Below, piece by piece: positions 1-9,116 of a DNA stretch of 64,000 nt. The notes under the pieces are model-generated. The model was not told where the DNA came from. It searched no databases and was given only the letters and a program-made list of their open reading frames with translations. Position 1 is the stretch's first letter; every line of letters starts with the position of its first letter. The stretch is from the NCBI RefSeq assembly GCF_000826685.1, contig NZ_JROO01000018.1:116448-180447 (forward strand), written 5' to 3'. The stretch is from Streptomonospora alba (GTDB lineage: Bacteria; Actinomycetota; Actinomycetes; Streptosporangiales; Streptosporangiaceae). The translations under genes were made by a program, and so were the position numbers.

Positions 1-1146
1 GATCTGCTGAGCGATCCGGACCGGCTCGCCTCGGCGGCCGCGGGCGCCGAGCAGCTGTCGGCGGGCCAGGGGCTGACCGAAGACGAACGGCGGCTGCTGC
101 TGCGCCCGGCCGACGCGCCCTGGACGATGGGAGACGTCCCCCTGCTGGACGAGGCCGCCGAACTGCTCGGAGCCGACAGCGAGGAGCGGGCGCGCGAGCG
201 CGAGGCCCGGCAGCAGCGGCAGGAGGCCGAGCGCAAGGCCCAGGACGTGCTCGAATACATCGGGACCTACGAAACCGGGATGATGGTCGACTCGGCCGCC
301 GAGCTCACCGACCGGCAGGAGGAGACCTCGGCGCTGACCACGGCCGATCGCGCCGCCGCCGACCGCACCTGGGCCTACGGCCACGTCATCGTGGACGAGG
401 CCCAAGAGCTCTCGGAGATGGCCTGGCGCACCGTCATGCGGCGGGTGCCGGCGAAGTCGCTGACGGTGGTGGGCGACCTCGCCCAGACCGGCAGCGCGGC
501 GGGAGCACGCTCCTGGGAGGAGGCGCTGGGGCGCTACGTCGGCGGTCGGCTGCACGAGGAGCGCCTGCTGGTGAACTACCGGACCCCGGCCGAGATCATG
601 GCCGTGGCGGCCGACGTGCTCGCCCGGATCGCCCCCGAGCTGGAGGTCCCCGAATCGGTACGCGAGGGCGGCGACGCCCCGCGGGCGGTGCGGGTCGGCG
701 GTGGCGGCGCGGTCGGCGAAGCCGCCCCGGAGCCGGAGAAGGCGGGCGGCGGTCTGGCGGAGCGCCTGCCGGAGCTGGTGTCCGCCGATCTGGCGGCGAT
801 CGGCGAGGGCCGCCTGGCCGTCATCACCCCCGCGACCCGCCACGCCGAGGTGGCCGCCACCCTCCCGGACGCCGCCGCGGGGGCGGACCCGTCGGCGCTG
901 GACTCCCCCGTCGCCGTGCTCACCCCCACCCAGAGCAAGGGCCTGGAGTTCGACGCGGTCGTCATCGTCGACCCCGCCTGCATCCTCGCCGCCTCGGCCT
1001 CGGGAGGCCGCGACCTCTACGTAGCGATCACCCGCGCCACCCGCCGCCTGACAGTGGTCCACGAGGGCCCGCTGCCGGACATGCTCGCGCGCCTGCGCGC
1101 AGAGGACGCAAGACCGGAAGCCGAAAAGGAGCGCGAACACGCGTAG
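1..1146 (+). CDS. helR: HelD/HelR-type RNA polymerase recycling helicase, 3' part
   Basis: The reading frame is open from the first base of the window, so the gene begins upstream and only the C-terminal ~381 residues are seen. The visible part holds the second half of a UvrD-like superfamily 1 helicase core: a Walker B region with VDEAQEL (around 390-410), GDLAQTG (about 475-490), PTQSKGLEFDAVVI (about 925-965) and the last motif VAITRATRRL (about 1020-1050). The Glu/Arg/Ala-rich stretch and this motif order match actinobacterial HelD/HelR proteins, which pull stalled RNA polymerase off DNA and give rifamycin tolerance in some species. The ATP-binding P-loop would lie upstream. UvrD/PcrA or RecB-like helicases are the alternative, but the short C-terminus favours HelD. 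The next gene is 334 bases away. Confidence 0.8.
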   Translation, partial: DLLSDPDRLASAAAGAEQLSAGQGLTEDERRLLLRPADAPWTMGDVPLLDEAAELLGADSEERAREREARQQRQEAERKAQDVLEYIGTYETGMMVDSAAELTDRQEETSALTTADRAAADRTWAYGHVIVDEAQELSEMAWRTVMRRVPAKSLTVVGDLAQTGSAAGARSWEEALGRYVGGRLHEERLLVNYRTPAEIMAVAADVLARIAPELEVPESVREGGDAPRAVRVGGGGAVGEAAPEPEKAGGGLAERLPELVSADLAAIGEGRLAVITPATRHAEVAATLPDAAAGADPSALDSPVAVLTPTQSKGLEFDAVVIVDPACILAASASGGRDLYVAITRATRRLTVVHEGPLPDMLARLRAEDARPEAEKEREHA

Positions 1147-1480
1147 GGCCGGAGGCCCGGGGCGGCGGGGGTCGGGGGCGGGTGCCGCGGACGGTTCGGG
1201 CGCATCGGAGGGCCGGGCTCGACGGATACCCGCCCTGCCGACGAGGGCCGGGCACCCGACCCTCGACTTCCGCCGCCCTCGTCTGGTCCAACCCCGCGCC
1301 GACAGGGCCGACCTTCGCGAAGCCCGGCCCCCGCCGCCGTCCCGCTGCGGTGAGCGCGGTGCCGGGCTGCGCGAGCCGCAGCCGGTCGGCCGTGTTGGCT
1401 GCGAAGGCCGATCAGGCGGTGGAATCGGGACGGCCGCGAAGCGCGTTGCGGAACCCTTCGGCGGCCGATAGACCCGGAGC
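1147..1480. other. Intergenic region, no gene seen
   Basis: These 334 bases separate helR from the esterase. Open frames here have no family resemblance and follow GC skew only. An 8-bp repeat (AGCCCGGC around 1320 and GCCGGGCT around 1361) is too loose to call a terminator. The promoter of the esterase must lie in the right half. Confidence 0.5.
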
Positions 1481-2377
1481 ATGGACGTCAACCACATCAC
1501 CGCAGAACCGGACCCCGACACGGCCGTCGCCGCGTACACGTCGCAGTTGGCGAGGCTGGATGCTCCTCCCGCACTGCCCGGCGACGCCGAATTGGGGCCG
1601 GCGCTGCCCGAGGCGGCCGACCTGCCCGCTGTCCGGGTCTCAGCAGCCGGGGCGGCACCCGCTGCGGAAGGGGTGGTGATCTATGTCCACGGCGGCGGGT
1701 TCGAGCATCGCACGCCGAAGGTGATCAACCTCGTCGCCCACCGCTTCAGCCGGGCCGTCGGACGTCCGGTGCTGTCCGTGCACTACCGGCTGGCGCCCGA
1801 CCATCCGTACCCGGCGCCGCTGGAGGACGTGCTGACCGTCTACCGCACCGCACTCGACCAGGGCGTGCCCGCCGAGCGAATCGTCCTGCTCGGAGAGTCG
1901 TCCGGCGCCGCGCTCGTACTGTCGGCCCTGCTCGCGATCCGGGACTCGGACACGCCCCTGCCCGCGGGCGCGGTGACGTTCTCCGCGATGACCGACATGA
2001 CCGTCTCCAGCCCTTCCGTCGACGCGGACCCGCCCCACGACGCCGTCGAGCGCGCCATGCTCACCGACCTCATCGGCCGGTACCTGGGCGGCGCGCGGGC
2101 GGACGAGGCGCCGCAGTCGCCCCTCCACGGGTCGCTCGAAGGCCTGCCGCCCCTGCTCATGGCGGTGGGAGGTGCCGAGGCGCTGCGCGACGACACCCTC
2201 CGCTTCGCCGAGTCGGCCGACGCTGCGGGAAGCACCGTGGAGGTGGACGTCTACGACGCGATGCCGCACGTCTTCCACCTCCTGACCATCGACGAAGACG
2301 ATCCGACGGGCGGGAAGGTGCTGGAGCGCACCGGGGCCTGGATCGCCTCCCGGATCCGCGGTGCTGGAAGCGCCTGA
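1481..2377 (+). CDS. Alpha/beta hydrolase, HSL-type esterase
   Basis: A 298-residue cytoplasmic carboxylesterase of the hormone-sensitive lipase group. It shows the oxyanion-hole motif YVHGGGF near residue 65, the nucleophile elbow GESSGA with the catalytic Ser near residue 145, a DPPHDA segment and the C-terminal MPHVFH His region. The Asp/His pair completes the triad. There is no signal peptide. The ATG at 1481 has a GGAG upstream at short distance. Substrate cannot be read from sequence; short-chain acyl esters are typical of the family. It stands alone, 436 bases before an MFS gene, so no operon partner suggests a pathway. Confidence 0.85.
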   Translation: MDVNHITAEPDPDTAVAAYTSQLARLDAPPALPGDAELGPALPEAADLPAVRVSAAGAAPAAEGVVIYVHGGGFEHRTPKVINLVAHRFSRAVGRPVLSVHYRLAPDHPYPAPLEDVLTVYRTALDQGVPAERIVLLGESSGAALVLSALLAIRDSDTPLPAGAVTFSAMTDMTVSSPSVDADPPHDAVERAMLTDLIGRYLGGARADEAPQSPLHGSLEGLPPLLMAVGGAEALRDDTLRFAESADAAGSTVEVDVYDAMPHVFHLLTIDEDDPTGGKVLERTGAWIASRIRGAGSA

Positions 2378-2755
2378 GCAGGTGCGGACGGCGGCGGGCC
2401 GGTGACCGTGCAGCGGTCGGGGCGGTACCGCCGCTCCCATGCCGACCGTGGTCGCTCCCGCGCCGTCTGCCCGCCCCTGCCCCGGCCGGCCGTCCGTTCA
2501 CCGGCCGCACGACCGCACGTCCCCCGTCCCGACCATGGCGCTCCGGAGCCGGTGCCCCCTCGGAATACCCGGCTCGGCCGCATCTCCGCAGCTGCCGCCC
2601 GCGCGGCCGCCCCGCCGCTCCCCGCCCGAGCGGGGCCGCTTCCGTGGTGACGGGGCGCTCCGGCCGGTCCCGCTGCATCCCCGCCGCTCCTGAGGTATCG
2701 AACCCCGCCCCCGCGCTTGCCGGTCGCACGACGGGTGTGCCAACCTGCCTACGGT

Positions 2756-2771
2756 AGTACTACGTAGTACT
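2756..2771. promoter_or_regulatory. Perfect 16-bp palindrome, candidate operator
   Basis: AGTACTACGTAGTACT reads the same on both strands. It lies 42 bases before the MFS start codon, in an otherwise featureless 436-base gap (2378-2813). The central CpG of an even-length palindrome is common in LacI-family operators, and a LacI regulator gene faces the MFS gene downstream. Binding by that regulator is an inference. Confidence 0.5.
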
Positions 2772-2813
2772 TCCGCGCCCCTCCGCCGCCCGCCTGCAAC
2801 CGAAGGACCGCAC

Positions 2814-4046
2814 GTGCTGCAGCCGTATCTCGCCCTGCTCCGCAAGCCGCATGTCTTCGCGGCTCTGGCGACCAACATCGCGGGCCGGCTGCCCAACGGC
2901 ATGGCGGTCCTCGCGCTCACGCTGCTGTTCCGGCACGAGGGCGTGGACTTCGGCGTCGTCGGCATGCTGATCGCGGTCTACGGCGTCGGTACCGCGGTGG
3001 GCGGGCCCGTGCTGGGCAGGATCGTCGACTTCTACGGCCAGCCGCTTGTGCTCGTCACAAGCGGCGCGGCCTCGGCCGGCGCCTTCATGGCGCTGGCGCT
3101 CGCTCCGGGGGCGCCGCTGGCGGCGACGCTGCCGCTGACGGCGGTCGCGGGGGCCCTGACCCCGCCGCTGGAGTCGTGCCTGCGGTCGGTGTGGCCCACG
3201 CTCGTGACCGGAGACAAGGAGCGCGAGACCGCCTATTCGCTGGACGCCGCACTGCAGGAACTCATCTTCGTCGCCGCTCCCCTGCTGGTGAGCGCGGTGG
3301 TGGCGCTGTTCCTGCCGATGCACGCCGTGGTCGCCACCGCGCTGATCACCGTGGTCGGCGCCGCGGTCTTCGCCGCCCTGCGGCCGGTGCGCCGGTGGCA
3401 GCCGGTCCCGCGCAAGGCGAACTGGCTGGGGCCGCTGATGGAACCGCAGGTGCGCCGCGTGCTGGTGTGCTTCGTGTTCGTCGGGGCGGCGCTGGGCGCA
3501 CTCGCCGTGGGCGCCGTCGCCTATTCCGAGGAGACCGCCGGGCGCGACGTCTCCGGGATCCTGCTCAGCGCCAACGGCTTCGGCGCGCTCGTCGGCGGCC
3601 TGACCTACGGTACCGTCCGGGTCCCGCTGCCCCCGGCGCGGCGCTTCCGCGTGCTGCTGGCGGGGATGGCGCTGTGCTACCTGCCGCTGCTGCTCTTGCC
3701 CGGTCTCGCGCTGATGACTGCGCTGGCGGCACTGTCCGGCCTGTTCCTGGCACCCGCTCTGGCCTGCACGTTCCTGCTGCTGGGCCGACTGGCGCCGCAG
3801 GGCACGACGACCGAGGCGTTCTCCTGGCTGATCTCGGTGTTCATGTGCGGCAGCGCGCTGGGTACCGCGATCGCCGGTGTGGCCGCCGACGCAGCGGGGG
3901 CGCTGGGCGTCTTCGCCGTGACGGGCGCGGTGACGGTGGCCGCGGCGCTGCTGTCGCTGCGCGTCAGCAGCGATGCGGCGACCGGGGGTGCGGCGGAGGC
4001 CGCCGAGGTCAGCGGCGCGGCGCCGGATCGGCCGGCGGAGCCGTAG
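2814..4046 (+). CDS. MFS transporter, 12 TM
   Basis: A 410-residue integral membrane protein with about twelve hydrophobic segments and the loop GRIVDFYG between TM2 and TM3 that resembles MFS motif A. Exporters of this shape move drugs, sugars or metabolites by proton antiport; the substrate is unknown. The GTG start at 2814 is preceded by GAAGGA at 7-nt spacing, which decides the start. The C-terminal tail is Ala/Glu-rich and hydrophilic. The 3' end overlaps the convergent LacI gene by 38 bases. A perfect palindrome lies just upstream of the start, so repression by the facing LacI protein is plausible. Confidence 0.85.
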   Translation: MLQPYLALLRKPHVFAALATNIAGRLPNGMAVLALTLLFRHEGVDFGVVGMLIAVYGVGTAVGGPVLGRIVDFYGQPLVLVTSGAASAGAFMALALAPGAPLAATLPLTAVAGALTPPLESCLRSVWPTLVTGDKERETAYSLDAALQELIFVAAPLLVSAVVALFLPMHAVVATALITVVGAAVFAALRPVRRWQPVPRKANWLGPLMEPQVRRVLVCFVFVGAALGALAVGAVAYSEETAGRDVSGILLSANGFGALVGGLTYGTVRVPLPPARRFRVLLAGMALCYLPLLLLPGLALMTALAALSGLFLAPALACTFLLLGRLAPQGTTTEAFSWLISVFMCGSALGTAIAGVAADAAGALGVFAVTGAVTVAAALLSLRVSSDAATGGAAEAAEVSGAAPDRPAEP

Positions 4047-5109
4047 AGCCGCGGATGACCAGCCGTGCGGGAAGCCGCACGCCCACCCCGCTGTCGGCAC
4101 CGCCGGCGCCGTCCGCGGATTCGCCGTCCTGTCGGCCCGGGTCCGGTGCCGCCTCCGCCGGCGCCCCGCCGCGCGGCTCCAGCCGGGCGATGAGCCGGCG
4201 CATGCCCGTCGCGCCCAGTTCCTCGCCGGGAAGGTCGACGGTGGTCAGCTCCGGCGTGACGGCGGTGGCCAGGTCGACGTTGTCGATTCCGGTGACCGAC
4301 AGGTCGTGGGGAACCGACAGCCCGCGCGCCTGGGCGGCCTTGTAGACGCCGACCGACAGGACGTCGTCGTCGCAGACCACCGCGGTGAACGAGGGCCGGC
4401 CGCCGGAGTCGGCCGAGGACAGCAGCGCGCCCGCCGCCTCGCGCGCGCCGTCGAGGTCCAGGGCCGAGGCCGCGTGCACACGGCGCATGCCGCGCTGTGC
4501 GCACGCCGCGTCGACCGCTTCGGTCCGCTCGCGGAAGGTGGCGGTGCGCACCTCGGATCTCAGATGGGCGATGGAGCGGTGGCCGAGCCGGTACAGCAGG
4601 TCGACCAGCTCGGTCAGGGCCGGTGCGATGTCGAACCGGACCGAGCCCTGCCCCTGCGGCGGTTCGGCGTCGAGCACGACGGCGGGGACGGGCTCCTCCA
4701 GCGGTCGGCCGCCGTCCTGCAGGGAGCACGCGAGCACGGCGTCGATCTGCTGGCCCGCCACGTCGGCGGCGACCGAGTCGAGGTCGCGCTGGACGGAGAG
4801 CACCACCTGGTACCCGGCCTCGCGGGCCGCGGCGCGCGCGCCGGTGAACACCCGCGCGAAAAAGGGGTTCACGATGTCGGGGACGGCGATGAGCACCATG
4901 CGCGGTCCGCCCACGCGCAGTCGCCGGGCGTCGGCGTTGGGCCTGAACCCGAGCCGGCGCGCGGCGTCGAGCACGGCCCGCTGTGTGCGCTCGCCGACCC
5001 GCCCGCTGGCGGCCCCGCGGAACACCAGCGAGACGGTGGACTGCGAAACCCCGGCCAGTCGGGCGACGTCGTGGCTGGTGGGCGCTTTGCCGTTGCTCAC
5101 GCACAACAC
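4009..5109 (-). CDS. LacI-family transcriptional regulator
   Basis: A 363-366 residue sugar-responsive repressor. The N-terminal HTH contains DVARLAGVSQSTVSLVF, followed by the hinge region RRLGFRPNADARRL, then a periplasmic-binding-protein-like effector domain starting VLIAVPDIVNPFFARV. The first plausible codon is GTG at 5109; the in-frame GTG at 5100 gives a start VSNGKAPTS that fits the family better. The C-terminus ends with an unusual Gly/Ala/Asp-rich linker before VRLPARLVIRGS. It is convergent with the MFS transporter and overlaps it by 38 bases. The inverted repeat CACCC-N5-GGGTG at 5107-5121 sits on its start and could serve autoregulation, but it is short. The effector is unknown. 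Confidence 0.9.
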   Translation of the reverse strand: MLCVSNGKAPTSHDVARLAGVSQSTVSLVFRGAASGRVGERTQRAVLDAARRLGFRPNADARRLRVGGPRMVLIAVPDIVNPFFARVFTGARAAAREAGYQVVLSVQRDLDSVAADVAGQQIDAVLACSLQDGGRPLEEPVPAVVLDAEPPQGQGSVRFDIAPALTELVDLLYRLGHRSIAHLRSEVRTATFRERTEAVDAACAQRGMRRVHAASALDLDGAREAAGALLSSADSGGRPSFTAVVCDDDVLSVGVYKAAQARGLSVPHDLSVTGIDNVDLATAVTPELTTVDLPGEELGATGMRRLIARLEPRGGAPAEAAPDPGRQDGESADGAGGADSGVGVRLPARLVIRGSTAPPADPAPRR

Positions 5110-5262
5110 CCTAGACGGGTGAGCCGGCGGACGGGATCCCGGCGCCGGTCACCGGTGCCGTGCAGGTGCGCGGCGACGCGGCACCGCGCGCCCACCCTCG
5201 GCACCGCCTCCGCCGCCGACGCCCGGCAGCTCGTCCCGGCGCCGCACCCGCGCCCACCGGCC

Positions 5263-5844
5263 CTACTCCGGCAGGGCGCCCTCCGGTGGGCCGATGGTGC
5301 CGGCTTCGGGCCCGAACCTGGCGATGTAGGCGTCCATCAGCTCCCGGAACCGGCCGGCGATCTGCGGCGGTTCGCCCTCCAGGTGGGCGACCAGGGCGTC
5401 CAGGCAGACGTGCCAGCCGGTGGTGTCGCGGGCGGCCTTGCCCAGCTCGTCGAAGGTGTCGGTGAAGACGAGTTCGGTGCCTTCGCCGTCGGGGCGCAGC
5501 TCGATGCGCAGGACGTCGCCCTCCCAGTCGAACTCCAGCAGCCGGGGCGGGTCGTAGGCGATCATCCGCCCGTGCATCGGCTCGTCCACGCCCTCGAAGT
5601 AGAACCGCAGCTCGGCGCCCGCCTCGCGCGGACCCTCGATGCTGCTGGGGAACCAGGCGGCCAGGTGCTCGGGCTCGGTGACGGCTCGCCACACCTTCTC
5701 CGGCGGATGCGGCAGGCGGCGCACCAGGCGGACCGTCCAGCGGTCCCCGGTCGGCGCGAGCCTGCCGTAGGCCTCGTCCGCTTCCTGCTGTCCGCTCGCT
5801 CCGCCCGCCGCTTGCGGGTCTCGCGCGTCGTCGCTTGCGTGCAC
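5263..5844 (-). CDS. SRPBCC / AHSA1-like domain protein
   Basis: A 193-residue protein with a START-like SRPBCC fold. The core runs from RLVRRLPHPPEKVWRAVTEP through LAAWFPSSIEG to LVFTDTF and the closing WHVCLDALVAHLEG helix. AHSA1-like proteins bind small hydrophobic ligands or modulate Hsp90-like chaperones. The frame stays open far upstream, but the GTG at 5844 carries AGGGGGG at ~8 nt and lies just 25 bases after the ArsR stop, so I place the start there. An ArsR/SRPBCC pair is a common bacterial module in which the regulator controls its partner; the ligand is unknown. Confidence 0.85.
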   Translation of the reverse strand: MHASDDARDPQAAGGASGQQEADEAYGRLAPTGDRWTVRLVRRLPHPPEKVWRAVTEPEHLAAWFPSSIEGPREAGAELRFYFEGVDEPMHGRMIAYDPPRLLEFDWEGDVLRIELRPDGEGTELVFTDTFDELGKAARDTTGWHVCLDALVAHLEGEPPQIAGRFRELMDAYIARFGPEAGTIGPPEGALPE

Positions 5845-5869
5845 GTCGGCACCCCCCTGTGCGCCCGCC

Positions 5870-6220
5870 TCAGTCGCCGTCGGGCGATCGAGCGGACTCC
5901 TCGTTCCGGTGATCGTCGTCCATGGCGGAGAGATGGCGTTCGAGGTCGTCGAGGCGGGACTCCCACAGCATCCGGTACGGCTCCAGCCACGCGTCCAAAT
6001 CGCGCAGCGGCTCGGTGCGCAGCCGGTAGAGGCGGCGCTGGGCCTGGGACCGCGACTCGACCAGGCCGGCCTCGCGCAGGGTACGCAGATGCTTGGAGAC
6101 CGCGGGCTGGCTGACGCCCAGCCGGTCGACGAGCTCGCCGACCGGCTGCTCGCCCCGGCGCAGCACGTCGAGGATCCGACGCCGGTTGGGCTCGGCCAGG
6201 ACCTCGAACACTCTTTCCAT
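5870..6220 (-). CDS. ArsR-family transcriptional regulator
   Basis: A 116-residue winged-helix repressor. It contains EPNRRRILDVLRRGEQ and the recognition segment LGVSQPAVSKHLRTLREAG, with the wing RRLYRL. No metal-binding Cys pair (CVC) is visible, so it belongs to the non-metal subgroup that is often paired with SRPBCC genes. That gene follows in the same direction 25 bases later. A near-consensus promoter lies directly before the ATG, leaving almost no 5' leader and no Shine-Dalgarno sequence, so the message is probably leaderless. A small palindrome in the promoter spacer could be its own operator. Confidence 0.92.
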   Translation of the reverse strand: MERVFEVLAEPNRRRILDVLRRGEQPVGELVDRLGVSQPAVSKHLRTLREAGLVESRSQAQRRLYRLRTEPLRDLDAWLEPYRMLWESRLDDLERHLSAMDDDHRNEESARSPDGD

Positions 6221-6227
6221 GGCACCA

Positions 6228-6257
6228 AATATGCACCTATAGGAATATTTCTGTCAA
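6228..6257 (-). promoter_or_regulatory. Sigma-70-type promoter for arsR, likely leaderless
   Basis: On the minus strand TTGACA (6257-6252) is followed after 18 bases by CATATT (6233-6228). The ATG of arsR begins 7 bases after the -10 box, so transcription should start on or next to the start codon. The spacer contains the palindrome CCTATAGG (6236-6243), a candidate operator. Confidence 0.6.
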
Positions 6258-6307
6258 GGCATAGAAGGCGTCGTTCTTCCGACCGCGCACTGCGCCGGCG
6301 CGCGACC

Positions 6308-7270
6308 TCAGCGGGCCGCGTCCAGGCGGGCGCGCTGGTCCTCGGTCAGCTTCAGGTCGTCGGCCTCCAGCACCTCGTCCAGCTGGGCCACCGAGCTGGC
6401 CCCGACCAGCGGGATGACGGGCTGGTCCAGCCCTTGCAGCCAGGCCACCACCACCTGGTTGCGGGTGGCCCCGGTCTCCTCTGCGACCTCGTCGAGCGCC
6501 GCCAGCCGGCGCGCGGTGCCGGGATGGTCGTAGGCCGCCGGCAGCGCCTTGTCGGGCCGGGTGTAGGCGCCCGAGAGCAGCGGCGAGTAGGCCAGCATCG
6601 TGTGCCCGTTGGACTTGGCGAAGTCCAGCAGCTCGGGGCCGGCGTGCACGTGCCCGCTCTCCGGCAGGGGAACGTCGAAGCGGGGCTGCAGGTAGCTGTA
6701 GCGGTACTGCAGGACCTCGTATCCGGCGCGGCCGCCGGCGGCGGCCGCCGCGCGGGCGCGCTCCAGCCGCCAGGCGGCGTGGTTGCTGGCGCCCAGGAGG
6801 CCGACCGCGCCCTCCTCGACCAGGTCGGCCAGGGCCGACATCGTCTCCTCCAGCGGCACCGACCGGTCCTCCAGGTGGGTGTAGAGCAGGTCGACGCGGC
6901 TGCGGCCCAGCCGTTCCAGAATGCCGGAAGCGGCTTCGCGCACGGCTCGCACCGACAGCCCTTCGGCGGCCTCCAGCCCCGCTCCGGCCTCGGTGGGCCG
7001 GGCGCCGAGCTTGCTGGCGACCACCACGTCGGCGTCCCGGGCAGCCAGCCAGCGGCCCAGCACCTCCTCGCTCTCGCCGCCGCGTCCGCCGTCCACCCAG
7101 AAGGAGTAGGCGTCGGCGGTGTCGATGAAGGTGCCGCCGGCCTCGACGAAGCGGTCCAGGATGGCGTAGGCGTCGTCCTCGCCGACACTGGTTCCGAACG
7201 GCAGGGCGCCCAGGCAGATCGAGCTGACCTCGCGCCGGGCCGCTCCGGTTCCGATGATGCGTGTGCGCAT
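6308..7270 (-). CDS. Aldo/keto reductase
   Basis: A 320-residue NADPH-dependent oxidoreductase with the (beta/alpha)8 AKR fold. It shows SSICLGALPFGTSV at the N-terminus, FIDTADAY (Asp and Tyr of the tetrad), VVASKLG (Lys) and LLYTHLED (His). The C-terminal cofactor loop IPLVGASSVAQLDEVL is typical. The frame extends further upstream, but ATG 7270 has GAGGA at 5 nt. It lies 134 bases downstream of a TetR gene in the same direction and may be that regulator's target. The substrate is not predictable. Confidence 0.9.
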   Translation of the reverse strand: MRTRIIGTGAARREVSSICLGALPFGTSVGEDDAYAILDRFVEAGGTFIDTADAYSFWVDGGRGGESEEVLGRWLAARDADVVVASKLGARPTEAGAGLEAAEGLSVRAVREAASGILERLGRSRVDLLYTHLEDRSVPLEETMSALADLVEEGAVGLLGASNHAAWRLERARAAAAAGGRAGYEVLQYRYSYLQPRFDVPLPESGHVHAGPELLDFAKSNGHTMLAYSPLLSGAYTRPDKALPAAYDHPGTARRLAALDEVAEETGATRNQVVVAWLQGLDQPVIPLVGASSVAQLDEVLEADDLKLTEDQRARLDAAR

Positions 7271-7404
7271 GGGGGTCCTCGTTCCACGCCCGAGTGGGGC
7301 GGTACGGGTCGTCGATGCCCCGGGGGGTCCGCGGCGCGCCCGGGGCCGACCGGCGCGGGTGCGGCCGGTCGGCCCCGATTCTGGCGCCCGGCACGTCCTT
7401 CGGG

Positions 7405-8049
7405 TCAAACGCTTTTCTCCGCCCCGGGTTCCTGCGCCGGCCGGGGACCGGTGATCGCGCCGACGACGGCCGAGGTCAGGTCGTCGATGACCGTCTCCGC
7501 AGCGACCTCGGGATGCTCCAGCCACCACTCCCCCGCCGCCTGGACCATGCCCACCACCGCGTGGGCGGTGATCTGGGCCCGCACGGGGTCGGCGACGCGC
7601 AGGTCGTCGCGCAGCACCCCGGCCAGCTCCTCGCCGAGGCGGCGCACCATCATGCCCAGGTCGCCGCGGGTACGCGGGTCCTCGGAGGTGGCGCGGTCCA
7701 TGAGGAACCGGTACAGGTTCAGGTTGCCGCGGATCATGCCCAGGTAGGCGCCCACGGTCGCGCGGGTGCGCACGCGCAGCGAGGACCCGGCGTGCAACTC
7801 CCCGCGGACGCGTTCCATCAGGGGGTCGACGTGGCGCTGGGCCAGAGCGCGGTACAGGCCGCTCTTGTCGCCGAAATGGCGGTAGAGGATCGGCTTGCTG
7901 ATACCCGCCTCGGCGGCGATGGCCGACATCGAGGCGTCGGGTCCGTCGCGCTGGATGACGCTGTCGGCGGCGTCGAGGATGGCGCGGCGGCGCGCGGGGC
8001 TGCGGCCGCGGCCTGAAGCGGCGGTCTGCGGTGCGGGTTGGGAAGCCAC
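7405..8049 (-). CDS. TetR-family transcriptional regulator
   Basis: A 214-residue regulator. The N-terminal HTH is RRRAILDAADSVI, then AGISKPILYRHFGDKSGLY, which is strongly TetR-like. The C-terminal ligand domain carries LNLYRFLMDRA and a WWLEHPEV segment, close to the TetR C-terminal families found in mycobacterial fatty-acid or drug regulators. It precedes the aldo/keto reductase on the same strand. Upstream there is only a weak dyad (GACG-CTAA-CGTC near 8055-8066) as a possible autoregulatory site. Confidence 0.9.
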   Translation of the reverse strand: MASQPAPQTAASGRGRSPARRRAILDAADSVIQRDGPDASMSAIAAEAGISKPILYRHFGDKSGLYRALAQRHVDPLMERVRGELHAGSSLRVRTRATVGAYLGMIRGNLNLYRFLMDRATSEDPRTRGDLGMMVRRLGEELAGVLRDDLRVADPVRAQITAHAVVGMVQAAGEWWLEHPEVAAETVIDDLTSAVVGAITGPRPAQEPGAEKSV

Positions 8050-8202
8050 CCGTCAGACGTTAGCGTCCGGCCGCCCGCTGCGCAGGCCCAGGGCGGGGCC
8101 CCGCCCGCCCGCACGAGCGGCGACCGGCGGCTCCCCGCGGCCCGCCGGGTCGGGCGGCGCGCCTCCCCAACGGTCCACGGCGCGCCCCGCGTGCTCGCGC
8201 CG

Positions 8203-9048
8203 TCAGTCCTTGCGGGCGATGCCGCCCATCATGATGCGCTGGTGGGGTTCCAGCTCCTCGACCTCGGGCACCGGGCGGTCGGGGTCCTCGGGGTACCAGC
8301 GCGAGTGGAAACGCAGGCCCGGCTCGACGAGCGGGTAGCCGACGAAGTGCCGGCGGATCTCCGCGGGGGTCCGGACCCAGCCGTTGCCCAGTGTCTCCAG
8401 CCCCGCGCGCTCGATGGCCCTCTGGACTTCCTCGCCGGTGTCGGCGAAGTCGGTGATGAACAGGTAGCTGCCCCCCGGCATGGCATCCATCAGCTCGGCG
8501 ACCTTGCCTCGGGGGTCGTCGGCGTCGCTGAAGTGCATGAACAGCCCGACGATCATCAGGGCGATCGGGCGGTCGAAGTCGAGCATCTCCGCCACGTCGG
8601 GGTGGTTCAGGATCTCCTGGGGCCGGAAGAAGTCCGCGGTGACCACGGTGGTCGAGTCGTTCTCGGCCAGCAGCGCGCGGCCGTGCGCGAGCACGATGGG
8701 GTCGTTGTCGACGTAGACCACCCGCGCCTCGGGGTTGATCTCCTGGGCGACCTCGTGGGTGTTCTTCTCGGTGGGCAGGCCGCTGCCGATGTCGAGGAAC
8801 TGGTCGATGCCCCGGCGGGCGAGGTACTGCACGCCGCGGATCAGCCCGGCGCGGTTGTCCAGTGCGGCGCCGCGCACGTTGGGCACCTGCTCGGCCCACA
8901 CGACGGCGGCGTCGCGGTCGACCTGGAAGTTGTCCTTGCCGCCGAGGATGGCGTCGTATACCCGGGCGATGGTGGGCTGGCTCATATCGAGGTCGGGCGG
9001 GAATGTGCCGTCGGATCCGGGGTCGGTCGTTCCGTCTGTCGCGCTCAT
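8203..9048 (-). CDS. SAM-dependent methyltransferase, PF04672 type
   Basis: A 281-residue protein of the actinobacteria-specific S-adenosylmethionine-dependent methyltransferase family (formerly DUF574). It has the family N-terminus [17 protein letters not shown], a SAM-binding stretch [36 protein letters not shown], and the C-terminal FHSRWYPE. These proteins are numerous in actinomycetes and often sit near regulators; few substrates are known. The frame is open up to 9117, but ATG 9048 is preceded by AAGAAGG at 8 nt, so I start there. No operon partner is close on the same strand except the damaged gene behind it. Confidence 0.9.
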   Translation of the reverse strand: MSATDGTTDPGSDGTFPPDLDMSQPTIARVYDAILGGKDNFQVDRDAAVVWAEQVPNVRGAALDNRAGLIRGVQYLARRGIDQFLDIGSGLPTEKNTHEVAQEINPEARVVYVDNDPIVLAHGRALLAENDSTTVVTADFFRPQEILNHPDVAEMLDFDRPIALMIVGLFMHFSDADDPRGKVAELMDAMPGGSYLFITDFADTGEEVQRAIERAGLETLGNGWVRTPAEIRRHFVGYPLVEPGLRFHSRWYPEDPDRPVPEVEELEPHQRIMMGGIARKD

Positions 9049-9116
9049 CGACGCCGCCTTCTTAGCGTTCGCGGGGGGTGAAACGCCCACATCGTATGAC
9101 GTGGCCGGGCGCTCCA

